Translations under genes and position numbers: made by a program | Assembly: GCF_019203185.1 (NCBI RefSeq) | Contig: NZ_CP078093.1 | Span: 2,453,058-2,517,057 of the forward strand | From: Crassaminicella indica | GTDB lineage: Bacteria; Bacillota; Clostridia; Peptostreptococcales; Thermotaleaceae | Length of the DNA: 64,000 nucleotides | Reading direction: 5' to 3' | The notes under the pieces: model-generated | Told to the model about the DNA's origin: nothing | Database searches by the model: none | The model's input: only the letters and a program-made list of their open reading frames with translations | Shown: piece after piece, positions 54,023 to 62,827 of the stretch | Layout: each line of letters opens with the position of its first letter | How positions within the stretch are numbered: position 1 is the stretch's first letter

Positions 54023-54040
54023 ATTATAAATTTTGTCGAA
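54023..54040 (-). promoter_or_regulatory. cheR -10 element with adjacent 0A box
   Basis: On the plus strand TTTGTCGAA lies at 54032-54040, an exact 0A-box core. On the minus strand TATAAT is at 54028-54023, so the box falls in the promoter spacer next to the -10. Confidence 0.4.
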
Positions 54041-54080
54041 TATAACTTACTTATATTTTCTTATAAATCGCTATAAATTT

Positions 54081-54114
54081 CAAGAAAAAAATAAGGAAGA
54101 TCTCTCTTCCTTAT
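54081..54114 (-). terminator. terminator overlapping the ispH-S1 stop codon (minus strand)
   Basis: ATAAGGAAGA and TCTTCCTTAT pair around a four-base loop, then T7 on the minus strand. The gene's stop codon is within the stem. Confidence 0.85.
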
Positions 54115-56093
54115 TCTTTAGATTCTAAAATCTCACCTATTGTTGTTGGTTCATTATCATTGATCATTTCTACATTTGTATCATTTGTAGCTTCTACAAC
54201 CTCTTTCATGCTTAAACTAATTCGTTTATTTTCCTTATTTAAATCTAATATTTTCACTTTTACTTTTTGACCAACATGTACTTCCTCAGAAGGTTTTGCA
54301 ATGTGTCTCTCGGATATTTGAGAAATATGCACTAACCCATCTACACCTGGCTCAAGTTCAACGAAAGCTCCAAAATCTACTAACTTTACAACCTTTCCTT
54401 CTACAATATCACCAACACTATATTTTTCTTCTACATTTCCCCATGGCTCAGGAGTTGTCTGCTTAAGGCCTAATGAAATCCTATTATTTTCTTTATCAAA
54501 ATCTAATACAACAACTTTGATCTTATCACCTATCGCTACAACATCTTTTGGATGCTTTACTTTGCCCCATGAAAGATCTGAAATATGAACTAATCCATCT
54601 ATACCACCAATATCAACAAAAGCTCCAAAATCCGCTAATCTTTTTACTTCACCCTCAATCACTTTACCTTTTTCTATATTTTCCCATAACATACGTCTCT
54701 TAATCTCATTTTCTTCTTCTTTTACTACTCTTCTTGAAAATACAACTTTTTTCTTTCTTAAATTTAATTCTATAATTTTTACATGAAGTTCCTTTCCAAC
54801 ATATTCTTGTAAATCACTTACATAACTAGTTGATAATTGTGATGCTGGTATAAAACCTGTAATTTCCTTATATATAGCAATAACTCCACCTTTAACAACT
54901 TGAAGAACTTTTACTTTTAATGTACTATTTTTCTTTTCTACTTCTTCTAAATCTTCCCAATTCTTTTCAGCATCTACTCTTTTCTTAGATAAAAGTACAT
55001 TTCCTTCTCCATCATCTGTTCTTAACACATAAGTTTCAATTGTATCTCCTTCTTTTGCAATATCATGAGGATTTACTAGAGGATCATTGGAAATTTCATT
55101 TTTAGGAATAATTCCATCTGCTTTATATCCAATATTAACCATGATCTCCTTATCTGTAACATGAATAACAGTACCTTTAACTATGCTTCCTCTTCTAGGC
55201 ACTGTTAAACTGCTTTCAATTTCCTCCATCATTTTCATCATTTCATTATTCTCATGTTCCATGTTATTCATTTTTTGTATAGCCTCCTTAATAATCCAGT
55301 CCGGTGTAGATGCTCCGGCTGTTACTCCAATTTTATTTAAATTTTTAAGTTCTTCTATTGGTAATTTCTCAGCAGTTTCTATATGATAAGTATTTTTACA
55401 ATACATTTTCCCTATTTGTACAAGTTTTTGAGTATTTGAACTATGAAATCCACCAATGACAATCATTGCATCCACTTTTTTTGCAACATCAGCACATGCT
55501 TCTTGTCTTTCCCTTGTTGCTGTACAAATAGTATTGAATTTTTCTAAACTTTTTGCTTTTTTCTCAAGCTTTTCAACTATATGATTCCACAATTCCAATG
55601 TTATAGTTGTTTGTGCTACAACGCATATTTTATCCAAATGTTTAATTTTATCAATATCTTCTACATTTTGAACAATATATGCATCATTATTACACCACCC
55701 ATTAATACCTATGACTTCTGGATGCTTAGGATTTCCTATAATAACAATCGTATACCCTTTATCATAATATTCTTTTGCAGTTTTTTGAACTTTTCTCACA
55801 AAAGGACAAGTCGCATCAATAATTTCAATATTATAATTCTTAGCTAAATCATATATATACAGTGGTACTCCATGAGAACGAATTATTAAAATATTATCTT
55901 TAGCATCTTCTAAGTTCTCTACAGAAAAAACCCCCCTGCATTGCAATCTTTTGATAACTTGATTATTATGTATTAAAGGTCCATAGGTATATATTTTTTT
56001 GCTGTTATTATTACCAATAGCATTAATAGTCTTATTCATAGCTTGTTTTACACCAAAGCAGAATCCTGCATTGTCAGCAATAATTATTTTCAA
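54111..56093 (-). CDS. ispH: IspH (HMBPP reductase) fused to ribosomal protein S1-like domains
   Basis: A 660-residue fusion. Residues 1-280 are IspH, the 4Fe-4S enzyme ending the MEP pathway by making IPP and DMAPP; cluster ligands Cys12 (AGFCFGVK), Cys96 (DATCPFV) and Cys190 (NTICTATRERQ) are present, as are SHG and HP motifs. After a linker, four S1 RNA-binding domains follow (about 300-370, 385-455, 470-540, 555-625), the last two strongest: FGAFVDIGGIDGLVHISDLS and FGAFVELEPGVDGLVHISQ. This fusion is known from Clostridia. It probably replaces ribosomal S1, linking isoprenoid supply and translation physically for reasons unknown. Confidence 0.95.
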   Translation of the reverse strand: MKIIIADNAGFCFGVKQAMNKTINAIGNNNSKKIYTYGPLIHNNQVIKRLQCRGVFSVENLEDAKDNILIIRSHGVPLYIYDLAKNYNIEIIDATCPFVRKVQKTAKEYYDKGYTIVIIGNPKHPEVIGINGWCNNDAYIVQNVEDIDKIKHLDKICVVAQTTITLELWNHIVEKLEKKAKSLEKFNTICTATRERQEACADVAKKVDAMIVIGGFHSSNTQKLVQIGKMYCKNTYHIETAEKLPIEELKNLNKIGVTAGASTPDWIIKEAIQKMNNMEHENNEMMKMMEEIESSLTVPRRGSIVKGTVIHVTDKEIMVNIGYKADGIIPKNEISNDPLVNPHDIAKEGDTIETYVLRTDDGEGNVLLSKKRVDAEKNWEDLEEVEKKNSTLKVKVLQVVKGGVIAIYKEITGFIPASQLSTSYVSDLQEYVGKELHVKIIELNLRKKKVVFSRRVVKEEENEIKRRMLWENIEKGKVIEGEVKRLADFGAFVDIGGIDGLVHISDLSWGKVKHPKDVVAIGDKIKVVVLDFDKENNRISLGLKQTTPEPWGNVEEKYSVGDIVEGKVVKLVDFGAFVELEPGVDGLVHISQISERHIAKPSEEVHVGQKVKVKILDLNKENKRISLSMKEVVEATNDTNVEMINDNEPTTIGEILESKE

Positions 56094-56187
56094 TATTATT
56101 ATCCCTCCTAAGCTTATTTTTATTAAATTCTACATATTATTACAAAAGTCCTTCTTAAAAGAAACAAAAAAACAAATAAAATATCTA

Positions 56188-56835
56188 TTATTTCATATAA
56201 TTTAAAATCTCTTCAACCACATCTTCTATAGATTTTCCAGTTGTATCAATTTCAATAGCATCTTCTGCTTTTCTTAATGGAGCAAATTCTCTTTCTATAT
56301 CGATTTTATCTCTATTTTTTATTTCTTCCTTAACAATTTCTATAGTTGTATCAAACCCTTTATCTCTTAACTCAATAAATCTTCTTTTCGCTCTTTCTTC
56401 TATAGATGCTGTTAAGTAAAATTTATATGTAGCATTAGGAATTACATAAGTTCCTATATCTCTTCCATCCATGATAACATTTTTATTTGCTGCTATGCTC
56501 CTTTGAAGCTCTACCATCTTCATTCTTACTAAAGGAATTCTCGCTACATGTGAAACAAAATTATTCACTTTTGGAGTGCGAATTTCTTCAGTAACTAATT
56601 GCCCATCAAGAAAAATATCATTTCCTTCTAGATCAATACTACTTGCCGATAATACCTTTTGTATACTTTCTTCTTTATCTATATCAATTCCTTCTCTTAA
56701 TATTTTTAATGCAATAGCTCTATACATAGCTCCTGTATCTATATATGTTAAATTTTTACGTTTAGCAATTATCTTGGCTATAGTACTCTTTCCTGCTCCT
56801 GCTGGACCATCTAAAGCAATACTTATATTGTCCAT
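56188..56835 (-). CDS. cmk: cytidylate kinase
   Basis: A 215-residue NMP kinase phosphorylating CMP and dCMP. Walker A DGPAGAGKST is at 8-17, then YIDTGAMYRAIAL, and MDGRDIGTYVIP and RRFIELRDKGFDT. Full length. It overlaps the end of the small membrane protein gene by 13 bases and precedes ispH-S1, the common clostridial order cmk-ispH-rpsA. Confidence 0.96.
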   Translation of the reverse strand: MDNISIALDGPAGAGKSTIAKIIAKRKNLTYIDTGAMYRAIALKILREGIDIDKEESIQKVLSASSIDLEGNDIFLDGQLVTEEIRTPKVNNFVSHVARIPLVRMKMVELQRSIAANKNVIMDGRDIGTYVIPNATYKFYLTASIEERAKRRFIELRDKGFDTTIEIVKEEIKNRDKIDIEREFAPLRKAEDAIEIDTTGKSIEDVVEEILNYMK

Positions 56836-56999
56836 ACAATTCTTCCTTTCCTTAGTATAATTTCTTTTCTTAATAAAATATGACCATTTTCAAACTTATG
56901 TAAAATTTGACATATCATTAGAAGAATGGATGCAATTATTAATAACTTTAAAATATTTTTCTCAATTTTTTTTGAATTGTCTACTATTTTTTGTGACAT
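56823..56999 (-). CDS. 58-aa membrane protein between the flavoprotein gene and cmk
   Basis: GGAGGG precedes ATG 56999, opening 58 codons. The protein has a charged N-terminus (MSQKIVDNSKKIEKN), one hydrophobic helix (ILKLLIIASILLMICQIL) and a basic C-terminus. It ends within the first codons of cmk, an overlap that suggests translational coupling. I do not recognise a family. The ribosome site and clean overlap argue it is real. Confidence 0.6.
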   Translation of the reverse strand: MSQKIVDNSKKIEKNILKLLIIASILLMICQILHKFENGHILLRKEIILRKGRIVWTI

Positions 57000-57019
57000 A
57001 ATTACCCTCCATAAGCTAC

Positions 57020-58246
57020 TTATACGCTAATTCCTGCCAAATATCCAGTTGAAAAGGCAATCTGAAGATTATATCCTCCTGTCAAAGCTTCTACATCCAG
57101 TACTTCTCCTGCAAAATATACACCTTCCATTTTCTTAGACTCCATAGTAGATGGATTAATTTCTTTTACATTAATTCCTCCTGATGTTATAATTGCTTCT
57201 TTTACAGGTCTTGTCTTCGTAATAGTCATTGATAAATTCATCAATAAATCTACTAATCTTTTTCTCTCATCCTTTGTAATTTGGTTTACATATTTATTTT
57301 CTTGTATTCCTGATAACTGAATAATTATAGGAATTATCTTAGAAGGCAGTAAATCACTTAGAGCATTTTTAAACTGTTTTCTAGAATATTTGTCAAAATC
57401 CCTTATAATTCTTTTATCTAATTTCTCTTCATCTAAAGCTGGCTTAAGATTTAAAAACACTTGAATTTTTTTATTTTTTAAATAGTTGCTAATATAACTG
57501 CTCATACTCAAAACAATTGGACCAGATATACCAAAATGAGTAAAAATCATTTCCCCAAATTCTGAATGAATTTCCTTATTATTATAAACTGCTTTGAGTA
57601 AAACATTTTTTAATGATAATCCTTGCAGCTGTTTAACCCAATCTTCTTCTACCTCTAAAGGCACTAAAGCAGGCTTTAACGGCTTAATATTATGACCCAT
57701 TTCTTTAGCAAATCTGTATCCATCTCCTGTTGAACCAGTAGAAGGGTAAGAAATTCCACCTGTGGCAATAATAATTTTATCACAATTTATAATTTTATTA
57801 TTAGATAGTTTCACACCAAAGATTTTTTGATCTTTTGTTAATATTTCTTTTACTTCTGTATTTAATTTTATATCCACACCATAGGATACCATGTATTTTT
57901 CTAAAGCTTTAATGACATCACTTGACTTGTCTGACTTTGGAAATACTCTATTTCCTCTCTCAATCTTTGTAGGAGTACCATATTTATTAAGCAAATTGAT
58001 TATATCATCATTAGTAAAGGTATAAAAAGCACTATATAAAAAATTTTTATTAGTTGTTACATGATTTAATAATTCTTCAATATCACTATAATTTGTAATA
58101 TTGCATCTTCCTTTACCCGTAATATAAATTTTCTTTCCCAGTTTATCATTTTTTTCTAGCAGTATAACATGCTTTCCTCTAGATGCAGCAGTACCTGCTG
58201 CAATCATGCCAGCAGCGCCGCCTCCTATCACGACTACTTTTTCCAA
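57020..58246 (-). CDS. BaiN/YhiN family NAD(P)/FAD-dependent oxidoreductase
   Basis: A 408-residue flavoprotein of the HI0933/YhiN family. The FAD-binding VVIGGGAAGMIAAGTAA is at the N-terminus, GRCNITNYSD and IATGGISYPSTGSTGDGYRFA are family marks, and the C-terminal FAD contact is AGEVLDVEALTGGYNLQIAF. The substrate is unknown; BaiN acts in bile acid dehydroxylation in one organism. TTG 58246 follows AGGGTGA, 7 bases away; the in-frame ATG at 58285 would overlap the previous gene. Confidence 0.88.
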   Translation of the reverse strand: MEKVVVIGGGAAGMIAAGTAASRGKHVILLEKNDKLGKKIYITGKGRCNITNYSDIEELLNHVTTNKNFLYSAFYTFTNDDIINLLNKYGTPTKIERGNRVFPKSDKSSDVIKALEKYMVSYGVDIKLNTEVKEILTKDQKIFGVKLSNNKIINCDKIIIATGGISYPSTGSTGDGYRFAKEMGHNIKPLKPALVPLEVEEDWVKQLQGLSLKNVLLKAVYNNKEIHSEFGEMIFTHFGISGPIVLSMSSYISNYLKNKKIQVFLNLKPALDEEKLDKRIIRDFDKYSRKQFKNALSDLLPSKIIPIIIQLSGIQENKYVNQITKDERKRLVDLLMNLSMTITKTRPVKEAIITSGGINVKEINPSTMESKKMEGVYFAGEVLDVEALTGGYNLQIAFSTGYLAGISV

Positions 58247-58260
58247 TGATTTATCACCCT

Positions 58261-58875
58261 TTACTTCATATTTTCTAAATGACAAGTATTATTTAATGTT
58301 ACTAATACTGGTCCATAAGATTTATATTCGATTACATTCATACAAGTATTATCTTGTCTTATTTTATAAAAATAAGAAAGATCTATATCCATTAACCCAA
58401 GTATAATAGATTTTATTATAACACCATGAGATACAACAACTATATTCTTATTTTCATTTTCTTTTACAATATCATAAATTGCCTTTAATCCTCTTTTTTG
58501 TACCTCTAAAAGCTTTTCTCCTCCTGGAATAATAGCTTTATGAGGTTCATTTCGCCATACTGTATAATCTTTAAGATAACTCCTTTGGATTTCTTCATTT
58601 GTTAACCCTTCCCATTCTCCAAAAGACATTTCTCTTAATCCATCAATTTTTTTTACTTCTAAATTCATTGTTTTTCCAAGAATCTTAGCTGTTTCATATG
58701 CCCTATCTAAATCACTACTATAAATAGCATCAATTCTATATTTTTTCATGCTTTTCGCTAAGAGTACAGCTTGATTACGCCCTTCTTCTGTAAGCTCTAC
58801 GTTTTTAGATCCTTGTGCTCTAGACTCAATATTCCATTTTGTTTGTCCATGTCTTATCAGATATAATCTTGTCAT
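58261..58875 (-). CDS. histidine phosphatase family protein
   Basis: A 204-residue phosphoglycerate mutase-like phosphatase. LIRHGQTKWN holds the catalytic His near 9, EMSFGEWEGL the acid residue region, and VVSHGVIIKS the second His. Members include alpha-ribazole phosphatase and broad phosphatases; no cobalamin gene is near, so I leave the substrate open. GGGGG precedes the ATG. It and the flavoprotein gene are probably co-transcribed. Confidence 0.88.
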   Translation of the reverse strand: MTRLYLIRHGQTKWNIESRAQGSKNVELTEEGRNQAVLLAKSMKKYRIDAIYSSDLDRAYETAKILGKTMNLEVKKIDGLREMSFGEWEGLTNEEIQRSYLKDYTVWRNEPHKAIIPGGEKLLEVQKRGLKAIYDIVKENENKNIVVVSHGVIIKSIILGLMDIDLSYFYKIRQDNTCMNVIEYKSYGPVLVTLNNTCHLENMK

Positions 58876-58976
58876 ATTTTCCCCCCTTAAAATATCAAAT
58901 CTATTATACCATTAAATAAAGTCTTTCTAATTATTTTCTCCATTTTTATATGAAGATAAAACATATAATAATATAT

Positions 58977-59004
58977 AAAAAACTACGGAATTCCGTAGTT
59001 TTTT
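58977..59004. terminator. bidirectional terminator after the RpiR gene
   Basis: A perfect 28-base palindrome centred on GGAATTCC with A6 and T6 ends; it closes the korDABC-rpiR run on the minus strand. Confidence 0.85.
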
Positions 59005-59015
59005 ATATATTGTCA

Positions 59016-59888
59016 CTATAGTGTATTTTTATTATTATAAACATTATGCTTTTCCCAAATCTTTTCTAATCTATCAAAAGTGCTTGAGATCTCAGACTTT
59101 TCTCTCATACCCACCGCAACTACTAATGCATTAATTAAACTTAATGGAGCAACTAATGAATCTACAAAAGAAACCATATTACTTCTTGCAACTAGTGTAT
59201 AATCAGAAATCGATGCAATCGGCGAAACTTGACTATCTGTAATGCCTACTACAGTAGCACCTAATTCCTTTGTATAATTTAATGCATTTAATGTATTTGT
59301 AGAGTATCTTGGAAAACTAATACCAATGACTAAATCATCTTTTCCAACTCTGAGCATCTGTTCATAAATGTCACTAACTCCTGCTGTTACAATTTTCACA
59401 TTATCTAGAATCAAATTCAAATAAAACCCTAGATATTCTGCTAACGTGCTTGAACTTCTTAGCCCTAAGATATAAATTCTTTTAGCTTTAAAAATATTAT
59501 TTACTACCTCTTGAAAAACTTCATCATCTATTTCTTCAATAGTAGCTTTAATATTGTCCATATCTGCTTTTAATACCTTTTTTAGCACAGCACCTTCATT
59601 TGAATAATCAGTTGACATTTCTAATCTTTGAACAGTTGTTAATTTAGTTTTAATTAATTCTTGTAGTTCTTTTTGTAGCTGTGGATACCCATCGTAGCCT
59701 AATGCATTAGCAAATCTTACCACCGTAGATTCACTAACACCTACTCTACTTCCTAATTTTGAAGCAGTCATAAATGCTGCTTTATCATAATTATTCGTAA
59801 TAAATTGCGCAATCAGTTTTTGACCTTTACTTAGTCTTGAAAAATTTTTTTGAATAACTTTGATTAAATCTGCATGATTATTTTTCAT
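59016..59888 (-). CDS. MurR/RpiR family transcriptional regulator
   Basis: A 290-residue regulator. The N-terminal HTH_6 domain (about 10-80) includes MTASKLGSRVGVSESTVVRFAN, and the C-terminal SIS domain (about 125-255) includes YILGLRSSSTLAEYLGFYLN and GISFPRYSTNTLNAL. SIS domains bind sugar phosphates. It follows korC by 24 bases with the same direction, so it may be co-transcribed and regulate kor genes; the inducer is not known. Confidence 0.88.
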   Translation of the reverse strand: MKNNHADLIKVIQKNFSRLSKGQKLIAQFITNNYDKAAFMTASKLGSRVGVSESTVVRFANALGYDGYPQLQKELQELIKTKLTTVQRLEMSTDYSNEGAVLKKVLKADMDNIKATIEEIDDEVFQEVVNNIFKAKRIYILGLRSSSTLAEYLGFYLNLILDNVKIVTAGVSDIYEQMLRVGKDDLVIGISFPRYSTNTLNALNYTKELGATVVGITDSQVSPIASISDYTLVARSNMVSFVDSLVAPLSLINALVVAVGMREKSEISSTFDRLEKIWEKHNVYNNKNTL

Positions 59889-59912
59889 GGGAATTCCCTT
59901 TCTAAACTAAAC

Positions 59913-60452
59913 TTATGCTTTAACTCCAAGCTTGTAGCCTTCTTCTAAAGCACGTTTATTTAGTTCTTCTGTTCCTTTTGGTACTCTATTTAACACTGCA
60001 GCTTCAAGCGATTCTTTTGATACAATATTTAATATTGCATTAATAGCACCAATTGCAATAATATTTGCAACCATTGGTTTTCCAATCACTTCACTAGCTG
60101 TTTCTAGTATTGGAATTTGAATAATTTCTCTAGCTTTTGCATTTTCAGGTACCTTTACTGTTGAATCAACTAACAATACTCCTTCTTCTCCAATTAAATC
60201 AACATATTTATCACAGGCTACTTGTGTTAAAGATAATAAAAGATCAGCTGTTTGAACCTTTGGAAAATCAATTTCTTCAGTACTAATAATAACTTCTGCT
60301 TTACTAGCACCTCCACGAGCTTCTGGGCCATAAGATTGTGATTGAATAGCATTCTTACCGTCCATAATTGCTGCCTCAGCTAAGATTATTCCACCTAAAA
60401 TAAGACCTTGTCCACCTGAACCAGTTAATCTTAATTCCATTTGCTTAGACAT
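59913..60452 (-). CDS. korC: 2-oxoacid:ferredoxin oxidoreductase, gamma subunit
   Basis: A 179-residue gamma subunit of the pyruvate/ketoacid oxidoreductase family: RLTGSGGQGLILGGIILAEAA is the domain start and QSYGPEARGGASKAEVIIS follows. ATG 60452 follows AAAGGAG; the upstream ATG at 60479 overlaps korB. Last enzyme subunit of korDABC. Confidence 0.93.
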   Translation of the reverse strand: MSKQMELRLTGSGGQGLILGGIILAEAAIMDGKNAIQSQSYGPEARGGASKAEVIISTEEIDFPKVQTADLLLSLTQVACDKYVDLIGEEGVLLVDSTVKVPENAKAREIIQIPILETASEVIGKPMVANIIAIGAINAILNIVSKESLEAAVLNRVPKGTEELNKRALEEGYKLGVKA

Positions 60453-60453
60453 A

Positions 60454-61275
60454 CTATCTCTCCTTTGTAAATCTATCAATTATTTTTTGATACTCTTCAG
60501 TATATTCTGGTGCTGTAGCGTTTTTGAATTCTCCAATTAAAAATTTTCCTTCAAGCTGCTCTGGAGAAAGTTTTTCTGCTACCTTAACATCAACTGCATG
60601 GTCTTTTTGCCACTTCATAATATCAACAGCAGATCCTTTTTTATTCTTTCTTCCATAATAAGTAGGGCATACACTAACACCTTCGATTAATGAGAATCCT
60701 TTGTTTTGAATACCTTTTTCTACAAGTTTTATTAATTGATTTGCATGATAAGCAGTTCCTCTAGCAACATATGTTGCTCCTGCAGCAGCTGCTAATTCTG
60801 GAATATTAAATGGTCTATCTATATTTCCATAAGGAGCTGTAGTACCTAATTCTCCAGTAGGAGTTGTTGGAGAATATTGACCTCCTGTCATTCCGTAAAT
60901 ATTATTATTGAAAACGATTGTCGTAATGTTAATATTTCTTCTACAAGCATGGATTAAATGATTTCCTCCGATTGCTGTTGCATCACCATCACCAGTGATT
61001 ACAATCACTTCTAATTCTGGTCTAGCTAACTTTACTCCTGTTGCAAAAGCTAAAGCTCTACCATGTGTAGTGTGAAGCGTATTAAAATCCATATATCCAG
61101 GTGCTCTTGAAGAACAACCAATACCAGATACAATACATACTTTATCCTTATCTAAACCTAAATTTTCTATTGCTTGTGCAATACTTCTCATTAAAATTCC
61201 ATGTCCACATCCTGGACACCAAATATGTGGTAATTTATCCATTCTAAAATTATTTTGAATTAATGCGCTAGCCAC
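60454..61275 (-). CDS. korB: 2-oxoacid:ferredoxin oxidoreductase, beta subunit (TPP-binding)
   Basis: A 273-residue TPP-binding subunit. HIWCPGCGHG holds two of the cluster/TPP-related Cys, GIGCSSRAPGYMDFNTLHTTHG follows in part, and the TPP motif is VITGDGDATAIGGNHLIHACRRN. NNNIYGMTGGQYSP is typical of 2-oxoglutarate oxidoreductase. It decarboxylates a 2-oxoacid to acyl-CoA and reduced ferredoxin. It begins 1 base after korA. Confidence 0.94.
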   Translation of the reverse strand: MASALIQNNFRMDKLPHIWCPGCGHGILMRSIAQAIENLGLDKDKVCIVSGIGCSSRAPGYMDFNTLHTTHGRALAFATGVKLARPELEVIVITGDGDATAIGGNHLIHACRRNINITTIVFNNNIYGMTGGQYSPTTPTGELGTTAPYGNIDRPFNIPELAAAAGATYVARGTAYHANQLIKLVEKGIQNKGFSLIEGVSVCPTYYGRKNKKGSAVDIMKWQKDHAVDVKVAEKLSPEQLEGKFLIGEFKNATAPEYTEEYQKIIDRFTKER

Positions 61276-61276
61276 T

Positions 61277-62416
61277 TTAAATTACCTCCTCAATTTTAGA
61301 TAATATCTCGTCAGGAGTAATAATATCCCCATCAACTTTTCCAATATGGAAAATATCTGATGAACCTTTTACTACTCTTTCAACTTCTAAAACTAACTGT
61401 CCATAATTAAGCTCTGCAACAATTATACCTTTTGCTTTTTGTGCAAATTCTTTCACTTGTTTTTCAGGGAAAGGCCAGATTGTAATTGGTCTAAACATAC
61501 CTACTTTTAATCCTTTTTCTCTAGCTTTTTTCACTGCACTCTTTGCACTTCTTGCTGTTCCACCATAAGATACTACAACAATCTCTGCATCTTCCATATA
61601 TAATTCTTCATATGTTACAATATCATCAATATTATCTTCAATCTTTGTCATTAGTCTTGTACAAAGCTTATCTGCTACAGCATTGCTGTTTACTGGGAAT
61701 CCAGATTCATCATGAACAAGTCCTGTAACATGATATCTATATCCGTCACCAAATCCTGCCATAGGAGGTACACTTTCTCCCTCTGCAACTTTATAAGCTA
61801 AATAATCTTCACCATTTCCTGCTGGCTTTTTGCGATCAACGATTTCTAATTCACTAGCATCAGGAATTCTAATGCCTTCTCTCATATGCCCAACAATCTC
61901 ATCCATTAATAAAATTACAGGTGTTCTATATTTTTCTGCAAGATTAAAAGCTCTAACAGTTATATCAAACGCTTCTTTTACTGATGATGGAGCTAATGCA
62001 ATCACAGGATGATCTCCATGTGTCCCCCATTTTGCTTGCATTACATCACCTTGTGATGGAGAGGTAGGTAATCCAGTACTTGGGCCATGTCTTTGTACAT
62101 TAACAATTACACATGGAATTTCCGCCATAGCTGCATAACCAATATTTTCTTGTTTTAATGAAAATCCAGGACCACTTGTTGCAGTCATAGCTTTTACACC
62201 AGTAAGTGCAGCCCCAATTGTCGCAGCCATACCACCAATTTCATCTTCCATTTGGATAAATTTTCCGCCTACTCTTGGAAGCTTTTGTGCAGATCCTTCT
62301 GCAATTTCTGTTGAAGGCGTTATAGGATATCCTCCATAAAAACGCATTCCTGCAGCAATAGCACCTTCTACAACGGCTTCATTCCCTTGCATTAATTTTA
62401 TGTTATTATTTTTCAT
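61277..62416 (-). CDS. korA: 2-oxoacid:ferredoxin oxidoreductase, alpha subunit
   Basis: A 379-residue alpha subunit: MQGNEAVVEGAIAAGMRFYG, GGYPITPSTEIAE, ATSGPGFSLKQENIGYA and RHGPSTGLPTSPSQGD are the marks. Length and split from beta and gamma match the four-subunit KOR type. 2-Oxoglutarate is the likeliest substrate because of the family, but branched oxoacids are possible. ATG 62416 overlaps the korD stop. Confidence 0.94.
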   Translation of the reverse strand: MKNNNIKLMQGNEAVVEGAIAAGMRFYGGYPITPSTEIAEGSAQKLPRVGGKFIQMEDEIGGMAATIGAALTGVKAMTATSGPGFSLKQENIGYAAMAEIPCVIVNVQRHGPSTGLPTSPSQGDVMQAKWGTHGDHPVIALAPSSVKEAFDITVRAFNLAEKYRTPVILLMDEIVGHMREGIRIPDASELEIVDRKKPAGNGEDYLAYKVAEGESVPPMAGFGDGYRYHVTGLVHDESGFPVNSNAVADKLCTRLMTKIEDNIDDIVTYEELYMEDAEIVVVSYGGTARSAKSAVKKAREKGLKVGMFRPITIWPFPEKQVKEFAQKAKGIIVAELNYGQLVLEVERVVKGSSDIFHIGKVDGDIITPDEILSKIEEVI

Positions 62417-62618
62417 CTTCCATACCTCCTAGATAAATTGCATAATCCGGACAGCGCAGTTCGCATAAGCCACATTTAATACAATTTTCCATATCTACAA
62501 TTTCAACTTTTTCATGTTTTAAAGCTAGAACATTTTTAGGGCAGAATTCTACACAAATTCCACAGCCCTTACACCAGCTTTGCTTTACAATTAATTTCTT
62601 TTCCTTCTGGTTTGCCAT
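62406..62618 (-). CDS. korD: 2-oxoacid:ferredoxin oxidoreductase, delta subunit (2[4Fe-4S] ferredoxin-like)
   Basis: A 70-residue ferredoxin-like subunit with CKGCGICVEFCPKN and CIKCGLCELRCPDY, eight Cys for two 4Fe-4S clusters. ATG 62618 (MANQKEKKLIVKQSW) is chosen; the longer in-frame stretch upstream reads as non-coding. It starts the korDABC operon. Two identical 12-base direct repeats lie upstream. Confidence 0.92.
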   Translation of the reverse strand: MANQKEKKLIVKQSWCKGCGICVEFCPKNVLALKHEKVEIVDMENCIKCGLCELRCPDYAIYLGGMEDEK

Positions 62619-62682
62619 TCTATTCAACTCCATTCCAAAGTTAATGTTTTCCACATTGTTATAATAACAAAAAAAATGTCGC

Positions 62683-62734
62683 AATGCAATTTTTATTTCA
62701 CATTTTTTGAAAAATATACAATAATGCAATTTTT
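62683..62734 (-). repeat. two 12-base direct repeats upstream of korD
   Basis: AATGCAATTTTT occurs at 62683-62694 and again at 62723-62734, exactly 40 bases apart, which would put both on the same DNA face. They lie 65-116 bases before the korD start and are candidates for regulator binding. Confidence 0.45.
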
Positions 62735-62802
62735 CCTTCAAATTGTACGCACGGATTTTTTTATCCATGTTTACTGTTATTATAGTATACAATTATCCGA
62801 AC

Positions 62803-62827
62803 AAAAAGGCGCATATTGCGCCTTTAT
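62803..62827 (-). terminator. terminator after surE (minus strand)
   Basis: AAAGGCGCA and TGCGCCTTT pair around an ATA loop, followed on the minus strand by more T. The surE stop lies at the base of the stem. Confidence 0.85.

Noticed and set aside
62619-62792. N-terminal extension of korD (58 extra codons in frame)
   Set aside because: The extension lacks ferredoxin-like sequence, covers the promoter region and direct repeats, and ATG 62618 gives the normal family length.
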